The notes beneath the pieces were generated by a model. The model was not told the DNA's origin, did not search any database, and saw nothing but the letters and a program-made list of their open reading frames with translations. A program made the translations under genes and the position numbers. From IMG/VR virus record IMGVR_UViG_3300042291_001523, positions 1 through 45,873 of that record: a stretch of DNA of 45,873 bases. One strand, written 5' to 3'. Positions 8,056-16,100 of the stretch are shown piece after piece. The stretch's first letter is position 1; each line of letters opens with the position of its first letter. Origin of the DNA: a virus.

Positions 8056-8115
8056 ATGGTGACGTTTATAATCCTGGGAGCTGTATTTGCCTGGATACTC
8101 TGGTGGAGTTCATAA
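8056..8115 (+). CDS. Possible 19-aa membrane peptide
   Basis: An ATG one base after the WhiB stop opens a 19-codon frame encoding one hydrophobic helix (TFIILGAVFAWILWW). Its tight linkage to whiB suggests translation, but at this length chance cannot be excluded. Confidence 0.3.
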   Translation: MVTFIILGAVFAWILWWSS

Positions 8116-8228
8116 AGGGCAAAAAAAGGTCAAAATGTTTAGCCGCGCCCGGTTTTTTCATTTTTTAGAAAATTTTGTAATTACTAATTGCTAATTGTCA
8201 ATAGTTGCGAGCACAACTACTTTCGGTT

Positions 8229-8573
8229 TTACTGGATGCGAATATTACAAGTCTCACAAAAAGACATGTTATTTAATTGGGTAATTTTTTTATCGCACTG
8301 CTTTTTGCCACAGGGTTCGAACATATGTTCGCCCCGGATGTAGGACACGATTGTTTCTTCTATTGTTGGAATAGAGAATTGTGCGGAGCCGGCGCTGGGG
8401 ATTCCTTTTTCTGTACGGATGAAATCCCATACGGCATACAGCACAACGTCATTGACTGATAGTCCCTTCTTGCGGGCATAGTCAATTATCTCGTTTTTTT
8501 GTTTGCCCTTCATTCGTACGTTCAGAATGACGTACTTATCTACAAAGCGGGTCTTCTCTGCTTTGCGGCCCAC
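8229..8573 (-). CDS. RHH-like protein with C-terminal zinc motif, 114 aa
   Basis: Start is GTG, two bases after the upstream RHH stop. Residues 14-50 (VILNVRMKGKQKNEIIDYARKKG, then SVNDVVLYAVWDFI) fit a ribbon-helix-helix fold. The C-terminal third has CGKKQC and CETC pairs, likely one zinc site. The sequence CGAACATATGTTCG, a perfect SOS-type palindrome, lies inside the gene at 8318-8331. Confidence 0.6.
   Translation of the reverse strand: MGRKAEKTRFVDKYVILNVRMKGKQKNEIIDYARKKGLSVNDVVLYAVWDFIRTEKGIPSAGSAQFSIPTIEETIVSYIRGEHMFEPCGKKQCDKKITQLNNMSFCETCNIRIQ
8318..8331. promoter_or_regulatory. Intragenic SOS-box-like palindrome
   Basis: CGAACATATGTTCG matches GAAC-N4-GTTC, the core LexA site of Gram-positive and actinobacterial hosts. 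It is inside a coding region on the minus strand, so it may be coincidental. A similar site at 13279-13292 is in a promoter region. Confidence 0.35.
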
Positions 8574-8574
8574 T

Positions 8575-8745
8575 TCAGACTGCGCTGTCGCGCTCCACTA
8601 GAGCTTTGATGTAGTCGGTGAGGGTCAGGTCTACTGCCTGGGATTGGTGAATGAGTTTTTGTTTGAACTCTTTATTGACGCGCAGTGTGAGGGTTACTAC
8701 AGGTTTGGTTGGCTCGGATACAGGGCGGCCAGGGTTTCGCTTCAT
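8575..8745 (-). CDS. Ribbon-helix-helix protein, 56 aa
   Basis: A basic N-terminus (KRNPGRPVSEPTKP) is followed by a strand (VVTLTLRV), a helix (KEFKQKLIHQSQAV) and TLTDYIKALVER, which fits an Arc/CopG-type repressor. It is followed within two bases by another RHH-like gene, so the pair is probably co-transcribed and may autoregulate from the AT-rich region at 8746-8917. Confidence 0.6.
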   Translation of the reverse strand: MKRNPGRPVSEPTKPVVTLTLRVNKEFKQKLIHQSQAVDLTLTDYIKALVERDSAV

Positions 8746-8917
8746 ACAGCGAATTTACTGCAATACGAAAGTCCTCATTGTAAGTACGATAAAAATTATT
8801 ACTACCGCACGGAATACAAAACTAAAAGGGGAGTACGCAAGTTTGTATATTAAAGTTGTGGATATTAAAAAGGCAATTATTTTAAACAGATTCATTTAGG
8901 TTCTTTTTGTTGGGTCA

Positions 8918-9412
8918 CTATTGTTGGGTAATCTTTTTTGGAGGCGGGTCTGGAACGGCGTACTTGTCTTGTTCTAACTCAGCCACCACCTTCTCGTACG
9001 CCTGAGAGAAAACCGCACGGTCAGAGTTGGTGTGGAGGTTATATGCAGACTGACCCATTGCCTTAATGGTGCCGGCGAGAGCAGCTGACACTTCTATCGA
9101 TGGAGGCATACCGGAATTAACCTCCTGGGATAGGGTAATCCATTTACCCCAAGCAATAATAGGGTCATCAAAAGGGGGCACTTTAGTTGTGGTATCTATT
9201 GTTACCTTTCTTATTTCGCCTGGGCGCGGCATGAACTCTCTGGTTACCGCCATCTTGCGAAACGCCCTCTTGGCGTCTTGCAGGTCCAGGTCATGTAGTA
9301 GCTCGTACCAAGCATTGAGGGTGGTTGTTAAGTCTCCCTCTTTGTTTGGTAGCTCGGCTCTATAGGTGGCGTACACCTGGTCTACCAATTCGACAAGTTC
9401 TTCTTTGGTCAT
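8918..9412 (-). CDS. Replicative helicase loader-like protein, 164 aa
   Basis: The ATG at 9412 overlaps the upstream stop (ATGA) and follows AGAGGA. The first 75 residues show the pattern of G39P-type helicase loaders and actinophage replisome organisers: LVDQVYATYRAEL, then LNAWYELLHDLDLQDAKRAF and MPRPGEIRK. The C-terminal part is variable. With the next gene it forms a small replication-initiation module. Assignment is by pattern, not by catalytic residues. Confidence 0.55.
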   Translation of the reverse strand: MTKEELVELVDQVYATYRAELPNKEGDLTTTLNAWYELLHDLDLQDAKRAFRKMAVTREFMPRPGEIRKVTIDTTTKVPPFDDPIIAWGKWITLSQEVNSGMPPSIEVSAALAGTIKAMGQSAYNLHTNSDRAVFSQAYEKVVAELEQDKYAVPDPPPKKITQQ

Positions 9413-9792
9413 TCCTCTGCCCACTTAGATTTAGCTGACTTTGAGTTCGTTCCGTCATACAGGTCTAGGAACTTCTCTACATGAGCAGCGTCTCTAAAGA
9501 TAATGGCAACGTCGTTGTAGACGGTCTTTTCTTTATTCTTGCCCATATGGAAGTCTGAGAGCAAACACCCGTCTATGGCTTCCTTGCAGGTCTGGACGCT
9601 ATATACAGCGATGGCCCAACGTATATCCCGCTCGCGTTTGATATCGAGGGTGGCGCGATTACGGGCGGTCTTTGTTTTCCAGTACTCAAACACTTCTACC
9701 ACCAGGTTCATGTTTACCTTTTTACCCAGCTGGATTTTCGTTTGGTTGTGGGCGCTAGGCCCTCTACCCTTTTTGTCAGTACTCATATTCAT
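9409..9792 (-). CDS. Phage replication-initiation-like protein, 127 aa
   Basis: The segment with AIDGCLLSDFHMGKN, a Tyr-Asn-Asp and then IIFRDAAHVEKFLDLYD is typical of the C-terminal part of many phage replication initiators (IDG-C-SPFHMG ... RDxxHVEKF). Only this part and a short lead are present, so the usual N-terminal winged helix is missing or encoded elsewhere. The start is the first of two nearby ATGs (9792 or 9786). A family-C motif lies 15 bases upstream. Confidence 0.6.
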   Translation of the reverse strand: MNMSTDKKGRGPSAHNQTKIQLGKKVNMNLVVEVFEYWKTKTARNRATLDIKRERDIRWAIAVYSVQTCKEAIDGCLLSDFHMGKNKEKTVYNDVAIIFRDAAHVEKFLDLYDGTNSKSAKSKWAEE

Positions 9793-10330
9793 AATCTACT
9801 CGCTCTCTTCCGCCACCGTCAAATGCATTTTTGAAAATGAACAGTATTTACCTTAAACCGTATTCTTAGCTTGGTGTGAGTTGAAGCTTTCGGCAGTTTC
9901 GTGGATGGTATCTATTGCGATGTTACCCGTAGTGTCACTTTGGAGGGGGGTGTGGGGGGAACCTTTAGATAAAGTTCTTGCCGCGCGCACACTAAATACC
10001 ACCCCCTCAGGTGGTACATGAAAAAATCAAGTAGTTGATTGCTGGCCGGCAATCTATGAATTCATACTTTTACTCTATTGAGTTCCAGAACGGTAAAGCT
10101 ATCAGGCTCTTCCACCACCGTCAACCTCAACCAAGGATTTTCTTCCGCGCAAACCAAAAAACATTTTTACGAAAAAAACATTGCGAAGCTGAAACACAAA
10201 AAAGATTTGTGATAAAGTTACGGGGCTTCCGACGGGCTTACCCCTTTCACCCGGAAAGAAGCAGCCCCTGGGTTGAGACTATTGATTGGTTGGTAGGTGA
10301 CTTTTCGATAGCTCCCCGGGGGCACCTTCG
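9793..10330. other. Intergenic region with hairpin, AT-rich tract and two family-C motifs
   Basis: I see no convincing gene in these 538 bases. It holds CTTCCGCCACCGTCAA at 9807-9822 and CTTCCACCACCGTCAA at 10109-10124, a hairpin at 9997-10016, a G-run (9943-9959) and an A-rich tract (about 10150-10225). Lying next to two replication-type genes, it is a candidate origin, but I see no iterons that would prove it. Confidence 0.4.
9997..10016 (-). terminator. Hairpin terminator candidate
   Basis: TACCACC and GGTGGTA form a perfect 7-bp stem around a 6-base loop. On the minus strand it is followed by TTT, and it lies downstream of the 10331-11514 operon. Confidence 0.45.
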
Positions 10331-10705
10331 CTATTCGCCCCACCATGGTTGGCTGCGGTACTTGCTCGCGATGAACTTGCCGAACTCGTCCCTACGTGGG
10401 GGAGTGATGTTCTCTTTATGCTTGGGGATTCTCGAGATAATGTCTTTGGTCTCTTTATCGAGTCTGTCCCTGTGGTAATTCGTAGGATGTTCGCGCCGGC
10501 TTTTTAGCTGTTGACTATTAATGTATTCCTGAAATTCTGCAGCCAGCTCGTCCTGCAGCATTGTCTCAGTATTTTTTGGATTAATGAATTTGTTGTATTT
10601 GTAACGTTTAGTCCAGATGCCGGCGCGGTGCACCAGGGAGTGGATTGTAAGCAGAACTGTCGCGACGAACGTTATGGAGATGATTGTGGAAATTGCTGTT
10701 TTCAT
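10331..10705 (-). CDS. Membrane-anchored unknown protein, 124 aa
   Basis: An N-terminal hydrophobic helix (residues 4-24) is followed by a highly charged, helical cytoplasmic region rich in Lys, Arg and Glu. An AAAAGG ribosome site precedes the start. The gene overlaps the upstream membrane gene by ATGA. Confidence 0.6.
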   Translation of the reverse strand: MKTAISTIISITFVATVLLTIHSLVHRAGIWTKRYKYNKFINPKNTETMLQDELAAEFQEYINSQQLKSRREHPTNYHRDRLDKETKDIISRIPKHKENITPPRRDEFGKFIASKYRSQPWWGE

Positions 10706-10902
10706 TTAGGTAGCCTTTTTGTGTATTTTTTGATTTGCCATTTCCGGAAGTTGTACCCCGTACGCCATAACGAAACTCTTTCGACAACTAAGCCGCGCAA
10801 ATTATCATAAATAATTGCAATTGTTCCGTCGTTGACACGTGGTCTAACCCAGATAAAGAACCAGAGGACCAGGGATAGGTAAAGAAAAAAGAAAAAACTC
10901 AT
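10702..10902 (-). CDS. Small membrane protein, 66 aa
   Basis: One strongly hydrophobic Phe-rich N-terminal helix (SFFFFLYLSLVLWFFIWV) precedes a basic tail (RKWQIKKYTKRLPK). It overlaps both neighbours by ATGA, so it is part of a tightly packed operon. Function unknown. Confidence 0.55.
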   Translation of the reverse strand: MSFFFFLYLSLVLWFFIWVRPRVNDGTIAIIYDNLRGLVVERVSLWRTGYNFRKWQIKKYTKRLPK

Positions 10903-11057
10903 TCGCCGGCCTCGAGCCCGTCGAGGTAAGAATCGCGCATTCCATCCATATATTCCTGATAAAGGTAATTTATTTCCGCCGCATCGAGCAGATGGCTATC
11001 GCGCTGATTTTCAAGAAAAGCGTGATACTCGGCAGCGGCTTCTTCGCGACCCGTCAT
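10899..11057 (-). CDS. Small acidic protein, 52 aa
   Basis: Starts in a TAATG overlap with the upstream gene and ends in an ATGA overlap with the downstream gene. The sequence is acidic and helical with many Tyr and Met (YLYQEYMDGMRDSYLDGLEAGE). Recognised from its overlaps and protein-like composition. Confidence 0.5.
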   Translation of the reverse strand: MTGREEAAAEYHAFLENQRDSHLLDAAEINYLYQEYMDGMRDSYLDGLEAGE

Positions 11058-11320
11058 TACTTCCCAACTTCCAGCAGCTCTTCGTGCTCATTATTTAAAC
11101 TTTCATACATCCGGGAAGACGACAGCAGCGCCATCATTAAAGCTGCGCGCGCCTGGATATCGTCCAGTCCTTCCATAACTTCATTTAATTGAAGAATTCT
11201 TAATCTAATAGCATCTAAAGCGTCAGCTCTATCTTCAGGAGGTCTTGTTTCTCCTGAATCTTCAAAAAAAGCAGTAATTCGTATCTGCTTCATAATTTCT
11301 TCTTGTGTTTGGTCTTCCAT
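11057..11320 (-). CDS. Unknown acidic helical protein, 87 aa
   Basis: All-helical, Glu/Leu-rich protein (RADALDAIRLRILQLNEVMEGLDDIQARAALMMALL pattern) without recognisable domain. It is translationally coupled to the downstream 52-aa gene by TAATG. Confidence 0.55.
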   Translation of the reverse strand: MEDQTQEEIMKQIRITAFFEDSGETRPPEDRADALDAIRLRILQLNEVMEGLDDIQARAALMMALLSSSRMYESLNNEHEELLEVGK

Positions 11321-11346
11321 TGTTTAGTACCTCTCTGGAAAGTTAT

Positions 11347-11514
11347 CTACTCCGACCGGCGGAGTTTCTTTTTTTTAGCAATTTTATAACCAGCGCGGTC
11401 GAGTTCCTCGATTATGTGCTGCGGGATGCCTTCCCATATAGTGATTCCCCTGTGCACTAGTGCACGTGCAATAGCTGCGCGCTTGGGTCCCAGTTGATTA
11501 ATATCTTGGCTCAT
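11347..11514 (-). CDS. Small basic protein, 55 aa, stop codon inside a dispersed motif
   Basis: Reads MSQDINQLGPKRAAIARALV, then a tryptophan-containing helix and a Lys-rich end (KIAKKKKLRRSE). The TAG stop is part of the first clear copy of the GAGTAGATAAC motif (11341-11351). A family-C motif touches the start codon (11514-11526). Possibly nucleic-acid binding. Confidence 0.5.
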   Translation of the reverse strand: MSQDINQLGPKRAAIARALVHRGITIWEGIPQHIIEELDRAGYKIAKKKKLRRSE

Positions 11515-11533
11515 ACACCACCGTCAATACTTT

Positions 11534-12232
11534 CTAGTTTGTTTCAGTTAAATCTAACAGAAACCAGCCGCGCTCCCACAGCATGCCGATTGCTGAGTAA
11601 CCTATAATATCTAGGTACGTGTCGGCGACTGACTCGTTTTGCGCAGCGCCTCCTCTAGATAATTGAAGATTCTTGAGTCGTGCCATCTTGTCATGACACC
11701 TAACCAATATCCCTTGGCGTCCAAACCGAGCAATATTGTGGTGACCGTAGTCCCTTTGCTTCCGAATAAGGGTTTCGGTGATATCTTCGCGCAGCATCCA
11801 GCTTCCGAAGAAGCCCGCGGAAGACGATTTAAAATTGTCAATTTCTGGATGGTTCGCGGCCGGCGACGATTGGTTCAAATTTTCACTTTTTATGCCGCAC
11901 GCAGCGGCCAACGTGCCAAGAATTTTCCATTCTTCTACCCAGTACATGGGGTCCGAATCGAACCATTTCGAATTATTCAGCATTCCCTCGAACTGAAGGT
12001 CCAGAATATGGAGGCCCTCGAGGACAAAGTTCAAAAAATCGTCTTTTTCGACATCCGCACGGGAGCTCACTATCTGAGAAATCCCTGATTCTTCATATTC
12101 CTGGAAATGTTTCTCAACGTTATCTACTCTGTCAAAAATCTCACAAACCACAATCTGCGCAGCTTCTTGCCATGACCTTGGTTCGCCTGGTTCCATCTCA
12201 TCCACCACCGTCAACATATTGTTATCTCTCAT
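11534..12232 (-). CDS. MazG/DUF1599-like nucleotide-associated protein, 232 aa
   Basis: The C-terminal 90 residues match the pattern of phage DUF1599/MazG-like proteins: IRKQRDYGHHNIARFGRQG, then HDKMARLKNL, NESVADTYLDIIGYSAIG. These helical enzymes are thought to hydrolyse nucleoside triphosphates or support nucleotide modification. The N-terminal half is unassigned. The start overlaps the upstream stop by ATGA. Both a family A copy (RVDN codons, 12118) and a family C copy (12199) lie within the reading frame. Confidence 0.6.
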   Translation of the reverse strand: MRDNNMLTVVDEMEPGEPRSWQEAAQIVVCEIFDRVDNVEKHFQEYEESGISQIVSSRADVEKDDFLNFVLEGLHILDLQFEGMLNNSKWFDSDPMYWVEEWKILGTLAAACGIKSENLNQSSPAANHPEIDNFKSSSAGFFGSWMLREDITETLIRKQRDYGHHNIARFGRQGILVRCHDKMARLKNLQLSRGGAAQNESVADTYLDIIGYSAIGMLWERGWFLLDLTETN

Positions 12233-12687
12233 TCCCCCGCTAGCAATTCGTCCCAGCTCTCGGGCGGGTTCGTTTTGATTTCCAGTCTAACCAACTCAGC
12301 CAGATTCTCCAATTCCTCAATCCACCTGGCATCGGAAACTCCGCTGAGCCCCGGCTTTTCCTCTTCAGATTCGACCCGGGCTAGACACTCGGCGATGTAG
12401 TCACGGGAGAAAGCTGCGGTTATTGACTTTTCGTTGGAGCCGCGCATGAGTACTGGACCGCGATTTCCATCCAAGGCCTCGGCTGGGACGTGAATACCCG
12501 TCACAACATACTCATTATTATCGGTAAAGATAAAAACGACATTATTGCTGTCATCGTTGCTGCTTACCTGGTTAGCCACTTCTTCTGCAATTTCTTGCGA
12601 AATATCGGATTTCATCAGCATCTGGACCATATCGTCCTTTTTTGGCTTTTTGTTCTTGCCCGCCGCGGGCTCCCAGTATTGTTCCAT
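12229..12687 (-). CDS. Unknown acidic protein, 152 aa
   Basis: Soluble acidic protein. Residues 25-45 look like a small helical domain and the middle is beta-rich (NVVFIFTDNNEYVVTGIHV). It is the first gene of the pair with the MazG-like gene and overlaps it by four bases. No family recognised. Confidence 0.6.
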   Translation of the reverse strand: MEQYWEPAAGKNKKPKKDDMVQMLMKSDISQEIAEEVANQVSSNDDSNNVVFIFTDNNEYVVTGIHVPAEALDGNRGPVLMRGSNEKSITAAFSRDYIAECLARVESEEEKPGLSGVSDARWIEELENLAELVRLEIKTNPPESWDELLAGE

Positions 12688-12802
12688 TTTTTCTCTTTTC
12701 CGTTAAGCGACGTATCGATGGCCGCGTGTGCGATTTTTTCGTTTTTTTGACATATATCCAGTGGCACGTCGTGTATAAATTTATCTAAATACAACCAGGC
12801 GT

Positions 12803-13027
12803 CTACTCGATAAGAATTCCTTTAAAAACCATATAACCAGGCAGCGCTGATTCCCCGTCAGTTCGGACAATTCCAGAAACCCAAAAAGGTTTTGGATGTG
12901 GCTCGAGAGGGTCTTCTTCAATAACTGTTCTTACTGCAGCAATTGCGAGACCGCTGGCTTCCTCAGGTGTAGCAGCATGTACATCTACCCCAACCATTAC
13001 TTGGACCCGATAGTTATTCATGTTCAT
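12803..13027 (-). CDS. Unknown small beta-alpha protein, 74 aa
   Basis: I start at the ATG giving MNMNNYRVQV, because the longer upstream frame overlaps a better cysteine-rich gene. The sequence alternates strand and helix (YRVQVMVGVDVHAATPEEASGLAIAAVRTVI), and ends in a second strand region. This resembles small dodecin-like folds, but I cannot assign a family. Confidence 0.5.
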   Translation of the reverse strand: MNMNNYRVQVMVGVDVHAATPEEASGLAIAAVRTVIEEDPLEPHPKPFWVSGIVRTDGESALPGYMVFKGILIE

Positions 13028-13193
13028 ACTCGCACTTCTGTCCATCACAGCTGCCGAATTGTCGGCAAAACATTGAATAATTGATGCAGTCTGGGTCACG
13101 TGAGTCTTCAGCTTCTGATTGGCTGTTGCGCTCTTTACGTTTTCCACGAGACTTGCCTAGCTTGTAAGCAACTAAATTAGTGACTAATCCCAT
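13014..13193 (-). CDS. Small cysteine-rich protein, 59 aa
   Basis: Reads MGLVTNLVAYKLGKSRGKRK, a charged middle, then four Cys in CINYSMFCRQFGSCDGQKC, likely a metal site or disulfide knot. The end overlaps the start of the 12803-13027 gene by 14 bases. Found from the sequence between genes; a GGTGGCGGATAAGG stretch lies upstream. Confidence 0.5.
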   Translation of the reverse strand: MGLVTNLVAYKLGKSRGKRKERNSQSEAEDSRDPDCINYSMFCRQFGSCDGQKCEYEHE

Positions 13194-13278
13194 GGCGCAA
13201 CCTTATCCGCCACCGTTGCTTTTGTCAACCTATATATTAATCATTCCCGTAAATGAAAAATGTAATTCTTTCTGCATG

Positions 13279-13292
13279 CGAACATACGTTCG
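13279..13292 (+). promoter_or_regulatory. SOS box (LexA-type) upstream of HA-HTH gene
   Basis: CGAACATACGTTCG has the GAAC-N4-GTTC form of Bacillus and actinobacterial LexA sites. It ends 16 bases before the start codon at 13309, where it would overlap the promoter spacer. Confidence 0.6.
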
Positions 13293-13308
13293 TACTAGTG
13301 TGTCATCT

Positions 13309-13686
13309 ATGGACAACGGTACAAAATTCAGTATTTATAAGGCAGCTCTTGAGCTGTACATTTCCGAAAATGGAGATTCTAAAATTTCATCAAGTTATGT
13401 TGATAAAAATCAAGAAAAAGAAATCTCACTGGGAGCTTGGGTTGGTTACATCCGGCAGAGATATCGTAAAAATCAACTTTCTGCATCACGTGTTTCAGTT
13501 CTGGAGCAAATTCCGGGTTGGTCATGGGGTCCTTTTCAACCAGGACCTCCAACCGATACTGAAAGAAATGAATCAATTCGTCAAATGAGAATTGAGGGAT
13601 TATCCCTTAGGCAGATTGCTGATGAATTTGATTTGAGCCGCCAGAGGGTTCATCAGATAGTTAAAAAAATGGAATTATTTAATTAG
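13309..13686 (+). CDS. Helicase-associated domain plus HTH protein, 125 aa
   Basis: I use the ATG giving MDNGTKFSIY, since the upstream frame is Pro/Leu-rich and crosses the SOS box. Residues 8-70 have the layout of the helicase-associated (HA) domain: a Tyr-containing helix, SSYVDKN, then LGAWVGYIRQRYRK and LEQIPGWSWGP. Residues 88-122 are a sigma-70 region 4-like helix-turn-helix (MRIEGLSLRQIADEFDLSRQRVHQIV). The domain pair suggests a DNA-binding regulator, possibly induced by DNA damage. Confidence 0.65.
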   Translation: MDNGTKFSIYKAALELYISENGDSKISSSYVDKNQEKEISLGAWVGYIRQRYRKNQLSASRVSVLEQIPGWSWGPFQPGPPTDTERNESIRQMRIEGLSLRQIADEFDLSRQRVHQIVKKMELFN

Positions 13687-13731
13687 CCACGGGCTCTTCC
13701 ACCACCGTGAACAGGATTTAGGTATAAGAAA

Positions 13732-14055
13732 ATGAATGACGGATTTGATAAAGACGGAAAATATTCTTTTAAAGCTAAGAACAGTTTTCCGAGAGTTATG
13801 AGAGATACGCCAACAGCCCCGAGGGCTGCCGCTTCTGGCGGGGCTCATGCCAAGAAAGAAGGAAACGTGTTTGCTGGATTCATTCTGCTTGTTATCACAC
13901 ATGCTGCCTTGCTGTTCTTTGCTCTCGCTATCGCACACTCGGCAGGATTGACCAGCGTGAGCGTGGGCGTGTGGGATTCCTTTGGCTTGGCAGTGCTGTA
14001 TGTGGTGTGGCGTTCTTTTGACTCCAACATCTTTGGTGGCAATCGCAAGAAGTGA
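13732..14055 (+). CDS. Two-pass membrane protein, 107 aa
   Basis: A charged N-terminal region with an Ala/Gly-rich linker is followed by hydrophobic helices at about residues 46-70 and 76-93, and a basic tail (GGNRKK). It follows the HA-HTH gene and a family C motif (13696). Function unknown. Confidence 0.6.
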   Translation: MNDGFDKDGKYSFKAKNSFPRVMRDTPTAPRAAASGGAHAKKEGNVFAGFILLVITHAALLFFALAIAHSAGLTSVSVGVWDSFGLAVLYVVWRSFDSNIFGGNRKK

Positions 14056-14164
14056 CTGGCGTGGAAAGAGTTATCTACTCTTAGTAGTGCCATGCAGATA
14101 GCGAACGATACGAGCGTGTAAGGCTCTGTAAGCAACGCAAGAATGAGTAGCAGTATTTCCATGA

Positions 14165-14368
14165 CTACTTTCTATCAGCGAGTTCAGAGAGAACGGACAT
14201 GATGTTGTTTCCTTCATTGCATGTCAGGTTCTCGTAGTCCTCGTACGCTTTCTGTGGTGTGTATGTGTTTGCCACTATCTCGTCTCGTATCGCAGAGTAA
14301 TACTTCATTGCGTTTGTGATACTTGTGAACAAGTCATCTAGTAGTTGTGATTCAGTTGGCTCGGTCAT
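14165..14368 (-). CDS. Small acidic helical protein, 67 aa
   Basis: Start set at the ATG giving MTEPTESQLL; the longer frame upstream is Gly/Lys-rich. The protein is helical (LLDDLFTSITNAMKYYSAIRDEIV). Possibly followed by an overlapping frame at 14162 that is antisense to the membrane gene (see rejected items). Confidence 0.5.
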   Translation of the reverse strand: MTEPTESQLLDDLFTSITNAMKYYSAIRDEIVANTYTPQKAYEDYENLTCNEGNNIMSVLSELADRK

Positions 14369-14518
14369 AATAAAAATCCATTTTTTGTAGTAGTGAATGT
14401 TGTTTGGTTTCCCCCTGCCACCACCCCTCACGCAGAATCAAAGGAGTATGAAACTTCCACGCTCGGGGCAGTGGTGGTACATAGAGTAGATAACTCCATG
14501 CACCAGTTTCCTTTCAGA

Positions 14519-14547
14519 GGTGGTGGTGTCCTGTCGGAGCCACCACC
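14519..14547. terminator. Hairpin GGTGGTGG/CCACCACC
   Basis: A perfect 8-bp stem with a 13-base loop, just downstream of the VWA gene on the minus strand. It lies between two family A copies of opposite orientation (14481 and 14562). Confidence 0.45.
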
Positions 14548-14565
14548 CCTGTCGGGAAAACTTAT

Positions 14566-16098
14566 CTACTCCCCTTTCTCGGGGAGAGGTACGCCCATGT
14601 GCTTGTAGTAGGTCTGTTGGAACATGTAAGGATACACGCTGTGAGCCTTGCCATTCACTTTCAGGTTGCGTAACTGTTGTATCGCTTCCTCAATGTGTGG
14701 AACAACAATGAAGTTGTGTTGGCGAGCGTAGGTAATGCACTGCATTGAGAGCAGGTCAGAGAATCCGTCATGCGCTCCACAGACACCACCATCTGTCACC
14801 CATACAAGAGGTGTGTTCTTGTATTGGCGATTCTTTACGCCCCACTCAATCGCAGGAAAGTCCACGCCGTTACCGTGTCCGTAGTCAATGTATTCCACAT
14901 TCTCAACCATTTTGCCTTTGTCAGCAACGACCCACATGTTTGGCAAGTCTTTCCTTCCTCGGTCTGAATAGATAGCCACTGTTGCGCCTTGTGCGTTCTC
15001 AATGATTTCTGCAATCTGTTCAGTAGTGAACGACATAGAGCCACTTGCGTCAATGATTACCATTCCACCACTGCCACGAATGGTCTTGTCAAAGACACGC
15101 TTCGCAGGGTCAGTCATGTAACGGTGCAATCGGCGTGGTCTGCGCCCCATGTTCGTAGCAATGCGCTTCTTGCCCATTGAGCCGTAGTGGTGGCGTGGCA
15201 TTGGCTCACGACTAACAATCAGTTCAGCCCAACCGTGTGCGCCACCAGCAGGAGCAGGGGAGACTTTGGCGTGTGGGTTTCCGTCTCTGTCACCGTCTTT
15301 GGATTCCTCGTACTCGGCGTGATGTTCTTCGTCACCTTCGCCTTTGGACTTATCTACTCCCTTTGCTTCGCCTGCCTTACCCTTTGGTGGTGGTGGGAAC
15401 GAGGCAAGCCTGTCCACCCATTCTGCAAGACGCTCGGTGTGAGTGAATCCGTATGGAGCAATCCCTTCATAAGTGTCGGTGCTTGCGAGTGTGCGTTCTT
15501 TGTGCGCTTTACGCATTTCTTTCACTGCTCGCTTGCCGATAGCAACAAGTGATTCACCCCACTCACGATTATGCCTGCGTATTCCGTTCAGGAATGTCTT
15601 GTGACCAGCAGTGTTCGCAGTAGCGATACACATAGCAACTGCGCCTGCCCAATCGTTTGACTTCGCAAGGTGTTCGCCTGTTGCCAGTTCGCTTCCGTCA
15701 GACAGAAACTTCTTGACATCAAATCCACGAGTTTCGCATAAGTAGTTCACTCGTAGTTCCTCTACAACAATCATCGCTGTCTCGGAAGCAACACTGCGCT
15801 CTACCCATTGGGTCATCTGTTCAGGTGTGGGGGATACTTTTGCATGCATCATTTCATGCCCACGAACAACACGCTCCATGTCACCGTCCGTAGAAGGTGC
15901 GAACATGACACGGTTGGCTAGGTCTGTGCTTGGCTCTCCACGAACAGGCAGACAATCTCGGACTGTCCAGCGTTCATGTTCCATGTCTTTACGAGAGAGC
16001 ATGTTGGGTTCAGGACGGTGCGCCCCCCTTTCAGAGTTATCTACTCTACTGGGGAACGCCTTGCCTGTACCTGTATTGGTGGCAGGGGTGTAAGCCAT
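14566..16098 (-). CDS. Metallopeptidase-like plus von Willebrand A protein, 510 aa
   Basis: An N-terminal HEMMH motif at 81-85 (HExxH, zinc-metallopeptidase type), with acidic residues in VVEELRVNY near 111-119 as a possible third ligand. A charged linker (residues 235-280) leads to a VWA domain with the metal-binding motif D350-A-S-G-S354 and a later TDGG (about 436). The order recalls DUF2201-type metallopeptidase-VWA proteins. It directly follows the AAA+ gene, as in MoxR/VWA pairs that remodel target proteins. The TAG stop lies in a family A copy. Confidence 0.75.
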   Translation of the reverse strand: MAYTPATNTGTGKAFPSRVDNSERGAHRPEPNMLSRKDMEHERWTVRDCLPVRGEPSTDLANRVMFAPSTDGDMERVVRGHEMMHAKVSPTPEQMTQWVERSVASETAMIVVEELRVNYLCETRGFDVKKFLSDGSELATGEHLAKSNDWAGAVAMCIATANTAGHKTFLNGIRRHNREWGESLVAIGKRAVKEMRKAHKERTLASTDTYEGIAPYGFTHTERLAEWVDRLASFPPPPKGKAGEAKGVDKSKGEGDEEHHAEYEESKDGDRDGNPHAKVSPAPAGGAHGWAELIVSREPMPRHHYGSMGKKRIATNMGRRPRRLHRYMTDPAKRVFDKTIRGSGGMVIIDASGSMSFTTEQIAEIIENAQGATVAIYSDRGRKDLPNMWVVADKGKMVENVEYIDYGHGNGVDFPAIEWGVKNRQYKNTPLVWVTDGGVCGAHDGFSDLLSMQCITYARQHNFIVVPHIEEAIQQLRNLKVNGKAHSVYPYMFQQTYYKHMGVPLPEKGE

Positions 16099-16100
16099 TG

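Noticed and set aside
8318-8331. SOS box as a working promoter element of the RHH gene
   Set aside because: It is in the middle of the gene, far from its start, so I list the site but do not claim regulation.
10035-10478. A 147-codon plus-strand frame
   Set aside because: Runs through a family C motif and antisense to the membrane-anchored gene at 10331; no ribosome site and odd composition.
13845-14162. A 105-codon minus-strand frame starting three bases after the 14165 gene
   Set aside because: Mostly antisense to the more convincing membrane gene 13732-14055. Only its first 25 residues look like a membrane helix; left out, though a short version is possible.
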